In this document: positions 1 through 13,059 of the stretch, piece by piece
How the letters are laid out: every line of letters starts with the position of its first letter
How positions within the stretch are numbered: position 1 is the stretch's first letter
Assembly (NCBI GenBank): GCA_023548195.1
Contig: JAJHZJ010000808.1
Coordinates: 5,670,889-5,734,888, forward strand
DNA from: Bettongia penicillata ogilbyi
Taxonomy: Eukaryota; Chordata; Mammalia; Diprotodontia; Potoroidae
Length of the DNA: 64,000 nucleotides
Direction of reading: 5' to 3'
Made by a program: the position numbers and the translations under genes
Notes under the pieces: generated by a model
The model's database searches: none
What the model was told of the DNA's origin: nothing
What the model saw: only the letters and a program-made list of their open reading frames with translations

Positions 1-80
1 TAATAGCACCTACCTCCCAGGGTTGTTGTGACCATCAAATGAGACAATAATTGCAAAGCGCTTAGCACAGTGCCCAGCTT
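1..80 (+). repeat. CORE-SINE/MIR-type tail fragment
   Basis: TAGCACCTACCTCCCAGGG and GCGCTTAGCACAGTGCCC are the typical 3' half of mammalian CORE-SINEs (MIR/THER1/MAR1). The copy is cut by the window edge. Confidence 0.6.
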
Positions 81-318
81 TGTTGGTGTTCAGTTGTGTC
101 CAACTCTTCATGACCTGGTTTGGGGTTTTCTTGGCAAAGATGCTGGAGCGGTTGCCATTTCCTTCTCTTGCTCACTTTACAGATGAGGAAGCTAAAACAG
201 GGGAAGTGAATTGCCCAAGATCACACAGCTAGTAAATGTCTGAGGCCAGATTTGAATTCAAAAAAATGATTGCTTGATTCCAGGCCTGGGGCTCTATCCA
301 CCTAGCAGCCAGCCCTTA
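81..318 (-). repeat. Marsupial tRNA-derived SINE
   Basis: Read on the minus strand it starts with a GGCTGCTAGGTGG-like tRNA head, has the TCACACAGCTAGT block in complement, and ends with the TTCTTGGCAAAGATGCTGGAG block typical of a common marsupial SINE. The same family recurs at 38532 and 38890. Confidence 0.75.
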
Positions 319-1107
319 GTGCCTGGCTATCTAAGCTCTATATCCATTGTAGCTAGTATTATTAGCTATTAAATAGTGCTTTCTTCATAAGCTAAGGATT
401 GTTTCTAAACAACTGGCCCCCTCCACTTCATGACTATGCATAATAAAATTCAGCCCGGCCATCGGTGTAAAAGATGAGATGAAAAGTCAGATGGAAAAAT
501 TAAAATCCTGATTCCTATATTATAGATGAGAAAACTGAGCCTCAGAGAAGTGAAAGAGTATCCAAAGTCACTAGAGTCAGAGTCAAGATCTAAATTAAAC
601 TTCCTAGTTTTCCCAAGCAACCTATATATAAAATTATTTGGAAGAATTCTAAATACTACATATTTGCATTTATTTAAAAAAATTCAGACATAATGGATAT
701 GATTATAAAATATAATGGATTCAAGTAAAAAGAGTGAATTGCTTAGACCCAGAGGTCATTTATTCAATTCCCTCAGTTTCATTATTGTAGCTCATCACTC
801 TCTAAACCCTTTAAGCTAGTATTGCAAATAAATACCAAAAAATTACCAGTCCTGAAAAATGTTTTGCCAGTCTGCCCCCTCCCCAGGGCACATAATTTAT
901 ACTAGAGACAAGAAACAAAATAAAAATTCATACCAACCCATGTTAAGTTGTTACTAGTTCTTAGCACAAAAGAATGAAGTTACTGTTAAGGCTTGTAAAC
1001 TATTTTGATTTAGGCTAAATGATGAGGAAAACTAAACTTTTTAAAAAAGCCTTTTTAAAAAATCTGCCCAGTGCTAGATTTTCCAGAAGGCAGGCAGACA
1101 GGCCACA
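319..1107. other. Non-genic sequence with one MIR fragment
   Basis: A minus-strand MIR remnant (AGATGAGAAAACTGAGCCTC) lies at about 520-590. The rest is AT-rich and I recognise no gene or repeat in it. Confidence 0.5.
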
Positions 1108-1158
1108 GAGAGAGAGAGAGAGAGAGAAACAGAGAGAGAGAGAGAGAGAGTGAGAGAC
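1108..1158. repeat. (AG)n microsatellite
   Basis: About 20 AG dinucleotides interrupted by AAAC and flanked by CACAGAG and TGAGAGACAG. Confidence 0.95.
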
Positions 1159-2822
1159 AGCCACAGGCCAAAGAATGTGACTGGCTCACTCTTTTTAAGT
1201 AAATAAATGACATTAAAGTCAGACAATTCTAAGAAGGAGGGTTTTATGAGATAATCACACCCCTGGGGGAGGGGATTCAGTTGTGCCTACTACAGTTTTA
1301 CCCTAAGGGCGTGATTATGCTATTGTAAACACACCCACCCCTCATGCTTTATTTCTTAACTAATAAATCATTACAAATGATGTAATTTGTGTAGCCATAT
1401 CTCAAGATCCTCACCACTGGCACCCCATCCACACACTCTCCAATGAAACCAGTAAACAAAAGTAATTGTACTGAAGCACCTTCATCTATGGGTCTTTATT
1501 TCTCTCTTTACCTTTTGTGTAAAAGTTAATGAGCAGGATCAGTTTGAAACATTCCCTTGATTTAATGGCCAAAAAAAAAAATGGTACTCAATCACTCTTG
1601 CTACCAACCAACAGATTTTTGGGGGTGGGGGGAGTGTTTCTCAGTAAGCTCCCTAAGGCATCAGATCTAAAATTATAGGGGGGGAGTCCCACTACACTGA
1701 AACCTGGGTTGTTGGTTGTTTGGTTTGGTTTTGTTTTTTTCCTGGGGAATCTGGTTGTGTACCATGCTAGAGCAAATTGTCCAAGCTTTTGTGTTCGTCA
1801 CTATTTAGCTGGGAATTTCTCTGGATGGCATGTGCACGTGCATTTCAACGTTTCTCTGTACAATTAGTGTCACTTCCATTATACTTGTATTTTTCTGGCT
1901 TGGTTTTCTCTTCTCTGGATGTTTCATCTTCTTCCATAGAGCTTTCATTAGTTTCAGCATCACCTACTCTAATTGACAGGTTCTATTGTTGTTGTCCCAA
2001 AACTTTTGTACTTCTGGTCTTTATCTCCCAAAAGGGGAGGAACACGTTCATTCTCTTTAGGTTTCTTGGACTGGTCACATCCAGGACAGTCAGCCTTTTT
2101 GAAAAGAGGAGAGTTGACACAGAACAGAAGAAGTTGGGGGCAACTTATAAGCTATAATTGAACTGGATACTAAACCCAGCTGGATGGTCTACAAACATGT
2201 GACTTGACAGAGTTAAAATTCATTTAAGAAGTAAAAAATTTTAGTTTTTTTTTTAATTGGTCTTTTCTATTCAACAAACACAAAGCTGATAAAATTCTGC
2301 CACCCCAAACTCTTCTAGCACTTCCTACATTCATTAGTTCCTTCCTTCTTGATTATGTGGGACCCTGGGGATTGGAGCCAGGACCACTACAGCCATGCTG
2401 TATAAATACAACATGGCAATGTGGAAGAGAGAGGACAGTGTTTAAGGAGAAAACAGCATGAACAAAGGATTAGACTTAGGAATCATCAATTATCAGAGAC
2501 AAAATAAAATAAGTAGGGAGTTACATTGCTAAATATGATAGACAACCTTGAATTCTAGGTCAAAGAGTTTGAATATGCTTTAGAAAATGGGGCAACCATG
2601 CTAGGTTTCTAAAAAGGGTACTGATCTAATAAGATTGTTATTCTAGCATACTCTCACAAAAGAATCTTGATGAGACACTACCAGGTATTTAGTCAATTAT
2701 CCACTACCCCCATGTTCATGGTAAAGCAGTTTCTTTCCCTCTATTTTCCAACAACTTTCCTCTGAACCCCTTTGGATGAGGGTACCTTTGTCCATCATGG
2801 ATGGTAATCATTTAATGCTATA
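1159..2822. other. Unannotated single-copy-looking intergenic DNA
   Basis: No repeat family or gene recognised. It includes a short inverted pair (ATAATCACACCCC near 1251 and GGGCGTGATTAT near 1307). The longest frame (1777-2157) has no domain or start context that supports coding. Confidence 0.4.
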
Positions 2823-3052
2823 TGTTCATTCTCCATCATTCAACATAAAAACACATTATTCAATTAAATAAATATTTATCAAGTACTTACTATGTCCAAT
2901 AATCTGTCTAGATGCCACTCCTTCCCCCAAATCTCTTGCTGTAGCTTTTTCCTTAAACCTCTCACCACCTCCACTCTCCACATGCCACATTTGCATCCCC
3001 AGATCCTAATATATCTCCAGAGCCTAAAAAACTTCCAGAGTCTCAACTTGAT
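2823..3052 (+). repeat. Left arm of a ~230-bp inverted repeat
   Basis: This segment matches the reverse complement of 4190-4418 at roughly 85-90% by eye, including the shared runs CAATAATCTGTCTAGATG and CCTTAAACCTCTCACCACC. The family is not recognised. Confidence 0.85.
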
Positions 3053-3420
3053 TTCCAGTCAGTCAGTAAACATTTATTAAACACATACTGTGTGCCCAGT
3101 ACTGTGCTAAGTGCTAAGGAAAAAAAAGGCAAAATCAGTCTGCTCTCACGAAGCTCACAGCCTAATGGAGGAGAGGTGAAGAACTACATGCTAACACCTA
3201 TGTACAAACAAGCTATATACATAATAAATTAGAAACACTCACAGGGGGAAGGCATTTGAATTAATGGGGATCAAGAAATGCTTCCTATAGAAGGCAGAAT
3301 TTTAGCTGAGACTTGAAGGAGGCTGGGGGGTAGAAGTGAGGAAGGAGATCATTTGAAACATGGGGGACAGCCAGGAAAAATTCCCAGATAAGAAACGGAG
3401 CATCTTGTTCAAAAAACTAC
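3053..3420 (-). repeat. L2 LINE 3' end (antisense)
   Basis: The complement of the L2 tail is plain: TTATTAAACACATACTGTG then GTACTGTGCTAAGTGC, AAGCTCACAGCCTAATGG and AGCTGAGACTTGAAGGAGG. It lies between the two inverted-repeat arms. Confidence 0.75.
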
Positions 3421-4189
3421 TTTGCCACAGAACAGGTAGAGATGTCTAGACTCCAAGTGCTGATGGAAGCAATTAAGTGTGTGGCCAGCATGATCTTGGC
3501 TTAAAAAATGTGCTGCACTGGAGGTAGCAGGCCATCTACATCTCTCTCCTGAACTAATTCCTCAGATATAGTGAACTTGCTTCCCTTACTCTTGGCCCTT
3601 TGTCTTTGTTCTGGCCTTTCATGCCTTCATGTTAATGCATAGAGTTGTTGCCTCCTTTTTTTCCCCCCAGTTAATCCTCTCATTGCAGGGACTCAATACT
3701 CTATACCATTCTGGTTGTTCTCTGTTGAATGGTTATTGATGTCCTTCCCAAACTATGATAGCCAGAATTGAATTTAATAGTAGTCAGATCAGTCTGTATG
3801 TTATTTGGGACTACTATATTAGAAGTCATTTTGCCTTGGAAATCCCCTTTGATTCCTGGTTTTGACCTAAGGTTGCTGTTACAACTTCCATTTCATTTGT
3901 CCTGTAACTGATTCTGCAAAAGACAGGCAGGTAATTTCAACCTCTGCCACGTAGTGGTAGATGTAACTAAAAGAAAGTACCCTGGACCACAATCTTTAGG
4001 TTGGGGGAGACAAAGTAAAAAGAGATGGTTTTAATAGCCTCTTAACAGTTAAGCTTGTGGAAGCCTTTGATGGAACCCACAATCAGAAAGACATAAGGGA
4101 ACAGGTTCCTATCTTACCACAAGATAATGTGCAACTCCTCAGGAAGTTTCTTCTTATCAGCTCACACTAGCAAAATCTGACCCCAACTC
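3421..4189. other. Spacer of the inverted repeat, unclassified
   Basis: No gene. 3700-3890 (CTGGTTGTTCTCTGTTGAAT and following) resembles an old interspersed repeat that I cannot name. Confidence 0.35.
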
Positions 4190-4418
4190 AATATTGAGGA
4201 CCTGGAAATGTTTTAGGGTCTGGAGATATTTTAGGAAATGAGGATGCAGATGTGACATATGGAAAATGGAGGTGGTGAGAGGTTTAAGGAGAAAGATAGA
4301 AGCAATAGATTCTGGGGAAGGAGTGACATCTAGACAGATTATTGTACATAGTAAGGACTTGATAAATGTTTATTTAATTGAATTATGTATTTTTATATTG
4401 AATGATGGACACTGAACA
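4190..4418 (-). repeat. Right arm of the ~230-bp inverted repeat
   Basis: Reverse complement of 2823-3052; see that entry. Between the arms lie ~1.14 kb including an L2 copy. Confidence 0.85.
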
Positions 4419-4425
4419 TATCACA

Positions 4426-5000
4426 TTAAATAATTACCTTCCGTGATGGACAGTGAACATACAGCATGACAAGACATAACAATGAAGATAAGCCCCTCAG
4501 GTAGGAAGGTGTCCAACATGTTATAGGGGGTGAGCAGAGAACAAATACGAGTAGCTCCAGTACCAATGAAATGGCTAGGCAAGAAACCAAAGGAAGCAGA
4601 AGCTCAGCTGTGGATACGTCGTTGGACATAAAGTCCAATGCTCAATATTGTCTAGGCATCTGGAATATAAAATCCGTAAACTGGATGTGGTCAAACAGGT
4701 GATGGAAAGATTCATCTTGGGTATCAGTAAAGTGAAATGGACAGGAATTCAGGTGATCATTACATATACTATAGTGGGCAAGAATCTCTTGGAAGACATG
4801 GAGTAGCCTTTATAGTCAATAAAAGGGTGAGAAAAGCAATACTGGAGGATAATCTCAAAATGATAAAATGGTATCTATTTGAATCCAAGGCAAACTGTTC
4901 AATGTCACAGTAAAATGAGTCTATGTTTCAACCACTGAGGCCAAATCTGATCAGTTTTATGAGGACCTACAACATCTTCTAGAAATAACATTAGATCTGG
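4426..5000 (+). mobile_element. RTE-clade LINE 5' fragment with endonuclease remnant
   Basis: Translating ~4760-4900 gives YSGQESLGRHGVAFIVNKRV followed by RKAILEDNLKMIKW, matching the apurinic-type endonuclease of RTE/BovB-like LINEs. The preceding part reads like a 5' UTR. Stops and frameshifts show it is dead. It is truncated before the reverse transcriptase. Confidence 0.75.
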
Positions 5001-5379
5001 CAGAGATACTAGTTCTCCCCTTCCCCTGTAGTTCAACCCCTTCATTTTACAAAGGAAGGAACTGAAGCTGAGGTAAAATATTACATTCTTAGCTCTTCAA
5101 ATTCTGCCATTAAATGTTGCTTGGGTGGACTTTTGGCAACATGGAATGTATATACTGGAACTGAACTTGATTTCTTGGTGAATAAAACATGATATGAATT
5201 TCTCTGAACTTCAGAGAGCTCCTGCAGAATTTCTATAGTTACCATTTGAAAAGTTGGCCCCCAGGGCCTATATGATTTGCTTCTTGACAAGTCCCAAAAA
5301 TAACATTGCTGTCTTCTTTGACAATGACTGTGTGAACATCTTTGAAAGTAGACAGCAGAGCAACCATATGAATGATTGC

Positions 5380-6150
5380 TTCAAATCTCTAATAACAAGA
5401 TAAATGCTAATTATAATATCTCTGAGGTTTCATTCTCATCACCCTCAAGTTAGTAAAATGATAAAAATGGGAAGAGTCGATGCTGGAGGGACTACGGGAA
5501 GCCAGGCATACCAGTAATTCTTGGTGGAGTTGCGAATTGACTTAATTATTATGGAAAACAATTTGGAATTGTTCACAAAAACTCACTAAATTGTTTGGAC
5601 ACTTTGACTCAGAAATCCCACTAATGATCAAGGAGATAAGTGAAAGAAAGGTTCTATAAATAGCAAAATATTCATAGTAGTACTACTCTTTGTGATAACA
5701 AAATAAAAACAAAATCCATAAATTGGGAAATGGCTGCTCAAATTCTGACTTATAAATTTAATGGACTGTTATTTAAACATCAAAAACAATGACTACAAAG
5801 AATTCACAAAACATAGAAGACTTGTATAAAATGAAACAGAACAAGGAAAGCAGAACTGAGAGAACAGATGCATCTACAGCAACGTGAATGAACATAGTAA
5901 TAAAAGAAATGGAACTCTGGTGAATTTGCAATGAATAACTGGTCCTGAAGAACGGATAAGGAAACATATCTTTCTCCTCTCAGTAGAAATATAGGGATCA
6001 TACATGTGAAACGTTCTACACACTGTCAGACTTAGTTGTGTAGACTGGCTTTGCTAAAATGTTTTTGTCATGAACAACACGCATAGAGGGGATGAGACTT
6101 TGGGGGAAATGACTTACATTAAAGAGAAAAGAAGCAACAAAAAACCCTAC
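5380..6150 (+). mobile_element. Old L1 3' end
   Basis: The order of motifs matches the C-terminal ORF2/3' UTR of marsupial L1: AAATTGGGAAATGGCTG, AATGGACTGTTATT, ATGAAACAGAACAAGGAAAG, GAGAACAG. It is more diverged than the copy at 9853. No open frame remains. Confidence 0.7.
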
Positions 6151-6231
6151 ATTTTTAAGTTTAAAAAAGTAAATATTGGAGACACACTATTCCCACTAAA
6201 GGACTTTTGAATACGGTAGGTGTGATGTATT

Positions 6232-6640
6232 AAATCTCTCAACGAACAGACATTTATTAAGCACCTACTATGTGCCTGGCATTGTACTAGTTGCTGGGGA
6301 CACAAAGGCAAATATACAAATCCTTACTCTCAAGGAGCTTATATTCTGTTACTTCCAATTACCTTACATCTCAGCAACAAACATTGATTACATTGCAATT
6401 GAGTCTTGAATCAAGTTAAGAACAAAATTCTGAATTGATATCACTGGTGAAAATCGTACAAAGGTGGGAAACAAAACCAACCAAAACCCACAATCCTTCC
6501 TGGCAAGGAGGTTACAATCTACTGGAGAGAATAAGACATCTACCTAAGGGAACATGATACTGGGTAGAATGTAGTAAAGGAAGGGGCCTAGATAAAGTGC
6601 TATAAAAAATATGAGGAGGGAGACACGATTTTGAAGTGAA
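6232..6640 (-). repeat. L2 LINE 3' end (antisense)
   Basis: CATTTATTAAGCACCTACTA, CTGGCATTGTACTAGTTGC and TCAAGGAGCTTATATTCTG are the complement of the L2 3' end. The far part is weakly matched. Confidence 0.7.
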
Positions 6641-8659
6641 TACTCCTACTATCCCTAGTTATGTTGTATTTCAGAATATGGTTACTATTATATTTTCCAC
6701 TTTCTTCACTTTCACTTCAAAGTACTCAGTTCTTTAACAAATCAATTTTTCTAGGGCAGGGACTCAACCTTTTGATGTAGTGGAGCCCTGTGGGGCTGGA
6801 GAAGCCTTATGGACTCCTCATAATCAGGGTAGTGAAAATGAAGGTGTCATTTTGTCCCACAGACAGCCCCCCCACCCCAGTCTGTCCATGGGTCCTTTGG
6901 CGTCTGTGGATCCTAGATGAAAAACCCCTGATCTAGGGTATTTCCTAATTACTGTGGGATTTGTAGAGCCTCCTAATACTAGGAATCTATCTACTATCTA
7001 GGAATTCCTCATCCAGGTTGTGGACTTTGCATAGTTGTTTTTCCTCTTTGTGTCTGTATTCTGGAAGAAGAAAGGAGAGGTGCCAATACTGCTATTTGTG
7101 CGGATCTCTGGAAGAAGGATTTTTGAGTTTGAAGGCTGGAACAAATTTAAAATGAGACTTTTTAAAAAAAGTGTTCAGGGCATTAATTCACATCCTTCGT
7201 AGCCTTCCTTTCAATGAGTGGTCTGCCCCCTGGTGGATATGTAACCTACTTACATGAAAGCACATAGTATTTAACTTGTCCACTTTAGGAGAATATTTTA
7301 ATATATTTATTTTGAACTAATGTAAAAAAATTATTGGATTATAATCACATTAATAATGTTAACTTACTCATTAATGTATATGATATGACAAAATTGTCTG
7401 TGAGTTTTGTAAGACTCTTCTGTAAGACTATAAGATTTTTTAAAGTAAGATACAAATTTTATGAAGAATAGTTACTAAAAAAAAAAAATCCATCAGTGAC
7501 TAACTCTGGTAAGGAGCCTTGAGATGGTATATAAAGCTAAAAATACATATAAAGTAGGACAAGTAAAAACAGAATATAAGCCAGTAAAAGTAAGTGGAGA
7601 AATGGAGGTGCCAAGAGCCTACGGTGGAGGGGAACCTAGTTAATGCTGTTGAGCTCTGAATGAATTTATCATCAAATTATAGAAAAAAAACCCATAGTTG
7701 ACAGTGCTCTAAAAAAAATAAGGTAAAAATAAGCTTTTAATTTTATCCCTAAATAGTTTTTTCTTATAATCTATTAACTTATGAGTTTGGGCTCTTAATT
7801 AAATTAATATGGGTCTTTGCAATACAATTTTATTTTTTTTAAAACAAGGAAAGAAAAATACTTGTTATTAATATTCACCCAGAACTACATACAGGGTTGA
7901 AATCAGACTGTGTCTGGGTTTTTCGAATACAAAAAAACCCTTTGAAAAATGTGATATGAGAAAATAAGTGTACAGAACACTCTGAACAGCCCTAATCCAA
8001 AATGCTACTGTATTTCTATTCAGTGGGTATCAAAGTGCCTCTTTTATCGGTCTTTCAGGATCCCAGGAAATCGTGATTACATGGCATTGGCTTTTCATTT
8101 TCAAAAGAATAGATGAAAAGCATGAAAATGCTTTTGGGGGGAGATCTGGGAGGGGGGAGTATTTCTAGCTTCTACTAAGTTTCTGCCGTTTTTTGAGAAT
8201 ACTCCACACAAAATGCCTTTAAGATACGATGCAATTATAGTCCAGTGTTACTAATGCCAAAGAGATGACAAAGTTATTCACAATGAAAAAGGACTGAAAA
8301 CATTTAATGCTTTCATCAAGAATCATGTATAACATACAATATTCATCTAGTGATAGTATTCCTTTTTTCTTTCTTCTTAGCTACTTTTAATCACATGAAA
8401 ATGATTGTAATTGAGTGGTCTTCAAGGAAATGATTCTAGGTAAACTGGGAATGGATGGAAATTCATGAGGAAATTTCTTGTTACAGGCCCGGTGGATTTT
8501 ACATATGATATATACCGACACTCTTAAAGAGATGGATGCATAAAAGAGCAGAAGAAACATCACACTGAATTTTTAGCTCATCATGATAGCATGTGTACCA
8601 ACTATAAATATAGTAAAAACCAAGCTATTTTTAAAAATTGGGTCAATAACATTGTAGTA
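6641..8659. other. AT-rich intergenic DNA, no gene seen
   Basis: Nothing coding. 6750-6930 (GACTCAACCTTTTGATGTAG, GTGGATCCTAGATGAAAA) resembles an old MER-like repeat but is not classified. 7300-7870 is very AT-rich. Confidence 0.4.
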
Positions 8660-8875
8660 GAAACTATGACTGATTTGGAGACAAGATCTGGATTGAAATT
8701 CCCCTCCATCACTTCCCTTGAGTAAATCATTTACTTCTCTTCATCTCAGTTTCTTCATTTAGAAAATGGGGGGATATCTTCACTCACAGGGCTGTTGGTC
8801 AAATGAAATGATGGGAGTAAACAACTGCAATGCACTATATTAATAAAAGTTTCTATTACTATCAGTCTAAAGAAA
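8660..8875 (+). repeat. MIR/CORE-SINE
   Basis: GAGTAAATCATTTACTTCTC, CATCTCAGTTTCTTCATTTA and CACAGGGCTGTTGGTCAAAT follow the MIR-type order. Confidence 0.65.
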
Positions 8876-9836
8876 TCCCTTGAGTCAATGATATTTCCCC
8901 AGAAATTCCCCAGAGCATACATACTTCAGTAAAGCTCAAGAGAACTCAGCTTTATGCTGAGTGATGTGTGGTAACATGTTTGTCATTAGGTGATTTGATT
9001 ATTCATATTCAACAGCTAATGAGATTAAATTGAGGTGCCATCCCAACCCCTGAACCAGTAGGAAAAGTTACTTAGGGAGAAATTCCCAACTCTAGTGTAA
9101 AAAGGTAGGAGGGGTCTGACTAGAGTGGGATGAATTTTCTTTCATTCTTTCTGCAAATAGAATCAGTTCTATAGGTTTTCCTCTACCTCAGGGAAGAAAT
9201 GATCATTCAAAGGATGGAGGTTGTACCATCCTATGGGTGACATTCTGCTCCTATTTCTGGTTGAGTTTTTGTATAACAAGACCTTTGGACCATTAGCACA
9301 GGGGATAAGATTTAAAAAGGATTTCCTAATCAAGATGACATCATTGGATCACTAGCAATACAGAGCACCCACAGCTCTAGAACCAAGAGTGCTATTGCAA
9401 ATAGTCAACCCAAGCTCTTTGTTGAAGGGGGTGCTGAGGAGAGTTCTTCTAAGGTGACTTTAGGAATCAACTCAGGAGTCAGCATGAATATGTTTCCTCT
9501 TCCCCTCCTTGAAGTTATCCAGACAGCGAAGGCTAAGAAGAAATGTGAGAGGATCCAGGACCTTTGCAGTGCTATTAATAGATGTCCTAGCCAAATAGTT
9601 CTGCTCTGAAAACTCTGTTGTTGATAGAACTTCTGTATACAAAGTATGGGTGCCCAACCCGATCAATGGATAATCTGAGATTCTCAGAACATGCCTATCA
9701 TATTGGCATTATTTCAGACCAAAGAAACCTTGGAATAAATTCACCCAGGGAGAGGAGGAGAAGAGAGAAGGGGAGGTTTCTTTCAGATAACGGTGTTTGT
9801 GTACTCAAACTGGGAAATGAGGTGACTCTATCTCAG
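8876..9836. other. Intergenic DNA, nothing recognised
   Basis: No gene or named repeat identified. Contains the upstream flank of the L1 at 9853. Confidence 0.4.
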
Positions 9837-10458
9837 AAAGAATCTGGCCCAACAAAGAATTGGGAATTGAAGAGATGTCCATTAATTGGGGAATGGTTGA
9901 ACAAGTTGTGCTATATTAACATAATGGAATACTATTGTGCTGTAAGAAATGATGAGCAAGCAGACTACAGAAAAACCAGGAAAGGCTTATATGAACTGAT
10001 GTTGAGTGACATGAGCAGAACCAGGAGAATATTATACACAGTAATAGCCACAAGGTCATGACTGAGCTTGATAGACAATCATTCTCTTCAATTCAAGAAT
10101 CTAAGACAGCTCCAAAAGACTCATGAGGGAAAACGCTATCCATATCCAGAGGAAGAACTCTGGATTCTGAATGCAGATAGGAAACTATTTGCTCTCCTTT
10201 TCTTTTCTTGTTTTATTTTGTTTCTTCTTTCTCATGGTTCCTTCCATTAGTTCTAATTCTTCTTTACATCATGACTAATATGAAAATGTTTAATATGAAT
10301 GTAAAAGCAGAGCTTATATCAGATTGCATGCTGTCTTGGAGAGGGGGAGGAAAGAGGGAGGGAGAAAATTCAAAACTCAAAATGTTATGGAAGTGAATAT
10401 TGAAAACTGGAAAGAAATAATATAGATACAGATAAAAAAAAAAAAGAATCTGGCCCAA
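9837..10458 (+). mobile_element. 5'-truncated young L1 with perfect target-site duplication
   Basis: AAAGAATCTGGCCCAA occurs at 9837-9852 and again at 10443-10458. The ~590 bp between them is the marsupial L1 3' end, with TTAATTGGGGAATGGTTGAA, ATGAGCAGAACCAGGAGAA, CAAAACTCAAAATGTTATGG and an A-run before the second copy. The open frames here (9618-10061, 10068-10250) derive from this element. No intact ORF2. Confidence 0.93.
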
Positions 10459-12249
10459 ATTCTCATACAAGTTGAGCTAAAATTCGTCCTCTGAAGAGGA
10501 GTGTTACAACATTACGATGGGCAACCATGTGGGAGAGAAGAGGACTGCTAGGACAGGGGAGGAGATGATAAATGTCTTTAGAGAGTGCCTTCCCCCAGGA
10601 CTGGGACCTGGGGAAGACCTCACTCAAGTTTAGCGCTATGCTATGTAATTTTGCTTCAAGAATCATCCATTTTATTTCATAGTGTGTTGCATAGGCAAAA
10701 TAAAATCATGCAGGGTCAACGAAGCTCGAAACTAGCATAAGACATCTGCTTAATGAAGATGAAGCCTCAGAGTGAGCAAGTGCAAATGGGAGCTAATAGT
10801 TAATAGACTAATTAATCCGACAAAGCCAAAGGATGCCCAATTGAACAGAGTGCTCTTTAAGCTTTCCCCTTCCCTTGGGTTAGGGGAATTCAGGTTTTTT
10901 TTAATGTAAATCTATTGCTATCTCTGGGGTTACATTGCCAACTATATTGCAATAGCAGTAATAAAGGTGCTGTATTATTGCCACTTATCATAGCCATTCA
11001 AAAGACATTTCAACACACAGACCAACATTAACTTACAATTAGGCTAAGACGATCAAAATAATTTCCATTACAATGTGCAATTCATATTTTTCTATGCTGA
11101 ATTTTAATATATTAAGCAACAATTCTATTGGAAAGAGAAAGATTTCTCCTCCCAAAACACCCCCGTGCAACATACTGATAAAGAAATGAATACTACAATT
11201 CATTTTCTCAATCAGATTTTTCTTTACAGAGTTGTTACATTCCCTTTCATTCACTGTGTTCAATGACTACTGTCTGGGAGCTCATAACTCAGTCCCTACT
11301 CACTCATTCTGCATATCACCTCACTAGTTAGGGCCTTCTGCCTTCAGTGTTTGCACAGGAAGATTATTTATACACAAAAGAACTTGAATTGGGTTTCAGG
11401 GGCTTTCATGAGTTTTCCCATATGAGCCAACAGGGGGTATCTTTTGTCTTAAGATGTGATGCAAAGGAATGCCTTTGTCTTGGAAATGATTGGAGTGAGA
11501 GGTGAAGGTTTAGAACTCCGTGTGAATCTTTGATACTTTTTCAAGGCAGTGTGATTTCTGAGATGCTTCCTAGACTTTTCAGACTTTCATATGAGTGTCT
11601 CAAACCGACATTGTATTTCTGAGACACTGCCTTTCTTGATTTGATTCGCAGAACTAATTTTCTGGCCTATTTAAATGATATTCTGTTGATACAGATGTCG
11701 TGATGAAAATTTGATTTCCAAGTGATATCTGCAAATAATTTGATAGCTGGCTCGGGATCCGTCATCTTTTTACGTACCTGTAACTACTTTGCTAACATCT
11801 CTTCTGGCAATGAGCCATGTAGGGCAGCAAATATGTGCTTTATTATTTGGGATTAAATAAAACAACACAACCACCCAATTCTTTGCCTTAGTTTTGCTTG
11901 TCATGGCTTACTTTGCCAGCCCTAAATCATAGCTGTAAGTTATCACATATTGAACAACTCCTTTCCTTTCTTAATATCTGGGGGGAAAATATCTTAGGCA
12001 CAAAGGTAGAAGACATGTAAGTAAAATAACTCTGTATTTAATCATAATCCAAACTGTAAGATTTAAAACTATTTGTCACTGAAAAATTCACAAACATCTG
12101 AATATAACACTTAATTCCAACTATATTAAGGACTTGTTTTTTGTTTATGTGAAAATCTGTTGAAAACATTAAGAGTAAGACTTGAATATAGTGTACCAAA
12201 AATTATAAAAAAAAACTTCCTAAGGAAAAAATGTAGCTTAAACCTGACT
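10459..12249. other. Intergenic DNA without recognised repeats
   Basis: 1.8 kb with no gene and almost no recognisable repeat, which is unusual for this window. A conserved non-coding element would be easiest to miss here. Confidence 0.4.
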
Positions 12250-12620
12250 CACCCTGAAATATTCTGTAGTGAGATGACAATCATCTCTTTGCTGTTACCT
12301 CTCTCAGCTCTGGGCATTTTCTCTGGCTGTCTTCCATGCCTGGAATTCTCTGCCTTTTGGCTTCCCTCACTTCCTTCAAATGTCAGCTTAAAATCCCACC
12401 TTCTATAATAAAGTTTTCCTAGTTCCCCTTAAAGCTAATTCTTTCTTGCTGTTGATTACTTCCAGTTTATACTGTTTATATCTTGTTTGTACATTATCAT
12501 TTGCATGTTATCTCTCCAGTTAGGAGCGTGAGCTCCTTGAAAGAGGGAATGTCTTTTCACAGTACCGGCACCTGCACAAAGCAGGTGATTTAAATGCTTA
12601 CGGACTGATTGGTAGTTGAG
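12250..12620 (+). repeat. L2 LINE 3' end
   Basis: CTTCCATGCCTGGAATTCTC, CCCACCTTCTATAATAAAG, GTGAGCTCCTTGAAAGAGGG and AGCAGGTGATTTAAATGC give the L2 end in order. Confidence 0.8.
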
Positions 12621-13059
12621 TATAATAGACTTTCAATGTCATTATAAGCCAAAGAACTTTCCATCACTCTCTGTGGGGTACATGATCTCACCTTTAGCAT
12701 CACCAAATCAATGCAGTGGAGAGAGAGTACTTTTGACAAATTCCACTGAAATTAAATCAATAAACATTCTTACTCAATGGGAACAAAAGGATGGGGGAGG
12801 TGAGAAAAAGTGGGATTTTGTAAATAGATAGTCCCTTGTGGTTAGAACAGAATCCTAGGGGCACAGCTGAGTCACCAGCTTACCAGTAAGGTTCTATGAG
12901 CAAACTGAAATAAAATAATATTTGAGTTAAACCATTATCTATACCAAACTGAATAGGGATAAATTGGGGAATGGTGAAGGCTATTGTGTCATGGAAGTGA
13001 TAGCATGGATGGCTTTTGCTGGTATATCATGTTGTGCTTTTTTGTTATCTGGTTTGGTT

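Noticed and set aside
9618..10061. 147-codon open frame on the + strand
   Set aside because: It starts in unique DNA and runs into the L1 3' end through the target duplication; it is a chance fusion with no intact L1 protein.
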